A program made the position numbers and the translations under genes. The notes below the pieces were generated by a model that saw only the letters and a program-made list of their open reading frames with translations, was not told where the DNA came from and searched no databases. This document shows positions 59,900 through 64,000 of a DNA stretch of 64,000 bases, in pieces (position 1 is the stretch's first letter; each line of letters opens with the position of its first letter). The stretch comes from Liolophura sinensis (lineage: Eukaryota > Mollusca > Polyplacophora > Chitonida > Chitonidae): assembly GCF_032854445.1 (NCBI RefSeq), contig NC_088295.1, positions 68,493,249 to 68,557,248 on the forward strand, read 5' to 3'.

Positions 59900-61286
59900 A
59901 TCCTGAGGCCCTCACTGGCTCATATGCGTGTGGACCAAGCATTGCTCTCTCCTGAGGCCCTCACTCATATGCATGTGGCCCAAGCATTGCTCTCTCCTGA
60001 GGTCCTCACTGGCTCATATATGCATGTGGACCAAGCATTGCTCTCTCCTGAGGTTGTCGCTGGCTCATGTGCATGTGGACCAAGCATTGCTCTCTCTTGA
60101 GGCCCTCACTGGCTCATATGCACGTGGCCCAAGCATTGCTCTCTCCTGGGGTCCTCACTGGCTCATATGCATGTGGACCAAGCATTGCTCTCTCTTGAGG
60201 TCCTCATTGGTTCATATGCATGTGGCCCAAGCATTGATCTCTCTTGAGGTTGTCGCTGGCTCATATTCATGTGGCCCAAGCATTGTTCTCTCCTGAGGTC
60301 CTCACTGGCTCATATGCATGGGGACCAAGCATTGCTCTCTCCCGAGGTCGTCGCTGGCTCATATGCATGTGGCCCAAGCATTGCTGTCTCCCGAGGTCCT
60401 CACTGGCTCATGTGCATGGGGACCAAGCATTGCTCTCTCCCGAGGTCGTCGCTGGCTCATATGCATGTGGCCCAAGCATTGCTCTCTCCTGAGGCCCTCA
60501 CTGGCTCATATGCATGTGGACCAAGCATTGCTCTCTCCTGAGGTCGTCCCTGGCTCATATGCATGTGGACCAAGCATTGCTCTCTCCTGAGGTCTTCACT
60601 GGCTCATATGCATGTGGACCAAGCATTGCTCTCTCTTGAGGCCCTCGCTGGCTCATATTCATGTGGCCCAAGCATTGCTCTCTCCTGAGGTCCTGACTGG
60701 CCCTTATGCACGTGGCCCAAGCATTGCTCTCTCTTGAGGTCCTCACTGGCTCATATGCATGTGGACCAAGCATTGCTCTCTCCTGAGGTTGTCGCTGGCT
60801 CATGTGCATGTGGACCAAGCATTGCTCTCTCTTGAGGCCCTCACTGGCTCATATGCACATGGCCCAAGCATTGCTCTCTCCTGAGGTCCTCACTGGCTCA
60901 TATGCATGTGGACCAAGCATTGCTCTCTCTTGAGGTCCTCATTGGTTCATATGCATGTGGCCCAAGCATTGATCTCTCTTGAGGCCCTCGCTGGCTCATA
61001 TTCATGTGGCCCAAGCATTGCTCTCTCCTGAGGTCCTCACTGGCTCATATGCATGTGGACCAAGCATTGCTCTCTCCCGAGGTCGTCGCTGGCTCATATG
61101 CATGTGGCCCAAGCATTGCTCTCTCCTGAGGCCCTCACTGGCTCATATGCATGTGGCCCAAGCATTGCTCTCTCCTGAGGTCCTCACTGGCTCATATGCA
61201 TGTGGACCAAGCATTGCTCTCTCTTGAGTCCCTCGCTGGCTCATATTCATGTGGCCTAAGCATTGCTTTCTCCTGAGGTCCTCACT
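59900..61286. repeat. 49-bp minisatellite, about 28 copies
   Basis: Unit contains GGCTCATATGCATGTGGACC, AAGCATTGCTCTCTCCTGAGG and TCCTCACT. It is unrelated in sequence to the other 49-bp array. It lies between the giantin stop codon and the 61762 acceptor. A block of 15 units is duplicated: the variant GCATTGATCT occurs at 60231 and 60966, 735 = 15 x 49 apart. It is preceded by an (AAAT)n tract at 59873-59897. Confidence 0.95.
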
Positions 61287-61320
61287 CGTAAGTGGTCTCT
61301 GACAAATGAGCTGTTCCCAT

Positions 61321-61392
61321 CTGGCATGCTAGCTCAGTTGTTGTGGGACCAGACAACGTAATTCGTGAGTTCAAGTCTCACTCGAGCCAGTA
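61321..61392 (+). pseudogene. tRNA-like sequence, probably a SINE head or decayed tRNA
   Basis: GCTAGCTCAGTTGTTGTGGG resembles an A box, and GTGAGTTCAAGTCTCAC forms a perfect 5-bp T stem with a 7-base loop. Acceptor pairing CTGGC/GCCAG is present. The middle does not fold into a convincing anticodon arm, so a functional tRNA is unlikely. Confidence 0.5.
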
Positions 61393-61761
61393 TTTTCTTT
61401 GGTCTGGAGTAATTTCAGTGCTGGAAATTCAGTATAAGTGGTCAGAAGAGTTGTGGTTTGACACCTGTAGGCAACAAAAACTTAATTTGATTTTTTTTCT
61501 TCATTCACATGTGTTTAAATTCCTTATTCATATGAATCGTATTCCAGGTTTTTGCACTAAGCGAGGGATATTAGTTTGGGCCTGGAACGCATTCATTTCC
61601 AAATTTTGTCTCATTTTGTGTAAACTTGAAATTGTCCCAGATCCAGGCATAAATTTTGCTTGTTTAGGATGCAATATAAATTCTCTCAATTTGCTTTTTC
61701 CATATTTATTTATTTATTATTGTTAACAATCTTTTTTTTCTTTTGCTTTTTTTTTTTTCAG

Positions 61762-64000
61762 ATGGGTTAGTCACCTGATTCTCCACAAACCCATACATCA
61801 CTGCAAAGTCCTGACACATTCCTGGCGAGAAGAACTAAGTTAGCTGAGCTCAAGGCTTACCAGAACGAAATTACTCTCAGTGTTCACACTGTTTCCATCT
61901 GTGAATAGTGGCATTACAATATTAGAGCAGAGAAGTTACTTCCCCTTATCTGTAAATCTGTGAAAATTTCTGAAGTTACAAGCTAGGGAAAAACTTTTTA
62001 TCCAGTAACACTTTCATGGCATCATGTACTAATAAATCTGGTTTCACCATTGATGTATATGCTAGGTCCCTAGTAGTGTCTACAAGGTGAATTTGTCTGT
62101 CTTGTTTTCACTGGGTAGGTCATTTTCATGCCTAAAATGCTGGACTTCATAAGCAACCTTATTTTCACAAAGTCTGTGATATGTACATCTTCCACATTGT
62201 CGGGAACTGGCCCGATATCATAAAATGTATGAAATTGTTTCGTCCATTTCGTATTAAATGATAGAAGATGTTATCTTTTAAGTTGAAGAAAAGTAAATGA
62301 TTAAGATTTGGATATTGTTCGGCGGGACATACTTACATACAAAATGTAAGAAATTATTTTCCCCACGGCAAATTGTACATAAATAGATGTATTAAAGAAG
62401 TGATTTATGGTAATCATGCTTGTTTGGCTGCTGTATGAAATTGATATGTAAAACTCACATTAAGAGAAGTGATACATTCAATACGGTCTTTCATGAATTG
62501 CTGGTTTAACCCAGGTTTATAGCAAGTACAGGAGAAAGGTGAAACTTTTATTTATACAAGCTGCATTGTTTTACTTTTTACAAAGAGTCATATGAAGGTT
62601 ACAGTGATCTCTGTATTAATTGTAGTTCTGAGGATCCGGTTGAGACTCTTAGTTTTATCTTTAACTTTGAATTATTTCACATACATGTGCTCCCCCAGTT
62701 ATGTTTAAAAGAACACGTTTGTTTTCTGCATTTAAAACTTCACAAAAATATTCTTCCCTTCACCACCTCTTATTGGCTAAATTATACGGAAATAAGAGAT
62801 GAATGGCATGTGCTTGTGTAGTGATCTGATCTAATTAGGGAATTGTATGTCTTTTCCACAGGTTGTGTTAAAAGAGGCCATACCAAAGATTTTAGGCAAA
62901 CAATCCATATTCGCTACTTAAAGCTCAGATAATAGCCTTTCATAGTGTTAAGATGATCCTAAGGTTTTAAAAGGTCATAATGTGACCCGCTGTATAAATT
63001 AAAAGAGCTTTTTGTACAGTAACACATGCGTAGATGAACCTGATTTTTGTGGGGGAAAAATTTGATTGCATTTGCAATGATCGATTGTTTGCGAGAAATC
63101 TCTGATAGAGCCTCTTTACCTGGGTTATGGCAGTTTTAATCTTCTTTATCATTTTAGATAGTTTTATGTTATACACATACAACTTCCATACTAATCATAT
63201 TTTCATGGTAAACATATTCATCTCTGAGGGCTGACAGTACAGAGACAAACTTACATGTACCTGTACCAAGTTGTGATTTTTTAAGAGCATACCCTTTTGT
63301 GAATGTTCATGTGTGGTACTGGATTCTGGCTTTTTGTTCTTATCAGTTGTACTAAATGGATTCAATTTATTTGAAATATATCTCGATCATCACAAAACTG
63401 ACATTGGTAGGGTTGTGTGATGACGCATTTGACCATGGCTGTGTGAATTTTATAAAATTGTACATAAAAAATATGTACATTTACTAGAACTTTTTTCTGC
63501 CATCCATGTACAGTTGGAAGAGAGTCAGTCATAATATATACAATCACTGTAACCATAACATGCATGCATATATTGGTCATGGTGCTCTTCTCATAGAAAA
63601 ATAAACTTATTCCTGAACGTATCTATATTATGGAAATGTCTTTGTTGTATCTTTTATACCAACGGTTCATGTAATTTGTTTTATAAAATAGTCTGTGCTC
63701 TGAAAAAAAAAAACAAATATAGTTTTGGCCTTTGCATGTATCTTTAAGATCAAATAATCTAAACTTTTATCAAATGTTTTTTGGACGAAAAAAAAATTCT
63801 TCTCTTGTACGCCGATGCCATCGCTCAGAATATGACAATGGCTGAACAACCTGAAATTTCACAACAGTGGTGTTACACAATGATCAATGTACTAAATATC
63901 CATTTGCCATATACCAATTTTCTCAAATTTTCTTTGTGAGGTACATAATATGAGCAAATAGCTCCAATTCTCTCATCTCTCTTTAATAGCTGATAAAGAC
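61762..64000 (+). other. probable giantin 3' UTR exon and downstream sequence
   Basis: A long pyrimidine tract followed by TTTTTTTTCAG ends at 61761, a strong acceptor with no open frame behind it (ATGGGTTAG), fitting a UTR exon. AATAAA occurs at 62031-62036 and again at 63600-63605, the latter followed by TG/T-rich sequence. Which site is used cannot be told. No further gene was recognised to the window end. Confidence 0.5.

Noticed and set aside
59928-61227. Several 80-127 codon frames on both strands
   Set aside because: By-products of the second 49-bp array.

Overview
This is a stretch of animal nuclear genome, AT-rich and repeat-rich. Genes are split by canonical GT-AG introns, and there are no operons or bacterial signals. 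Frequent TACATGTA palindromes, a multi-copy tRNA-derived SINE and the divergence of the two proteins from their human counterparts suggest a marine lophotrochozoan, most likely a mollusc. That placement is inference, not proof.

Two protein-coding genes are recognisable, arranged head to head. On the minus strand, 974-25843 carries eight exons of wdr77 (MEP50, the WD40 partner of the arginine methyltransferase PRMT5). They splice in phase to 273 complete codons, and intron 1 is 17.8 kb. The last ~35-50 residues of the family are not identified; the 3' end is either left of the window or divergent. On the plus strand, 31714-59387 carries giantin (GOLGB1), the giant tail-anchored golgin. Eighteen coding exons splice in phase to 3851 codons plus a stop. 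They include one uninterrupted 8085-bp coiled-coil exon and a last exon encoding a C-terminal membrane anchor with the family's conserved Tyr and His. A further UTR exon probably starts at 61762.

The rest is intergenic or intronic and mostly made of repeats. Five unrelated minisatellites (units 66, 49, 48, 42 and 49 bp, 12-37 copies each) and one short 23-bp array lie in introns. There are about a dozen SINE copies, all identifiable intronic ones in the sense orientation of their host gene. Two MITE-like elements are flanked by TTAA, and a third has ~40-bp terminal inverted repeats. Several other dispersed families and local duplications are present. The long open frames seen in the minisatellites are by-products of stop-free repeat units, not genes.

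The two genes act in different processes: histone and Sm-protein arginine methylation, and Golgi tethering. Nothing in the window links them beyond adjacency. I found no convincing new gene system. The most interesting points are a decayed tandem duplication of the giantin membrane-anchor exon, a candidate extra giantin exon, the TTAA-flanked MITEs, and the rotating-frame 49-bp minisatellites.
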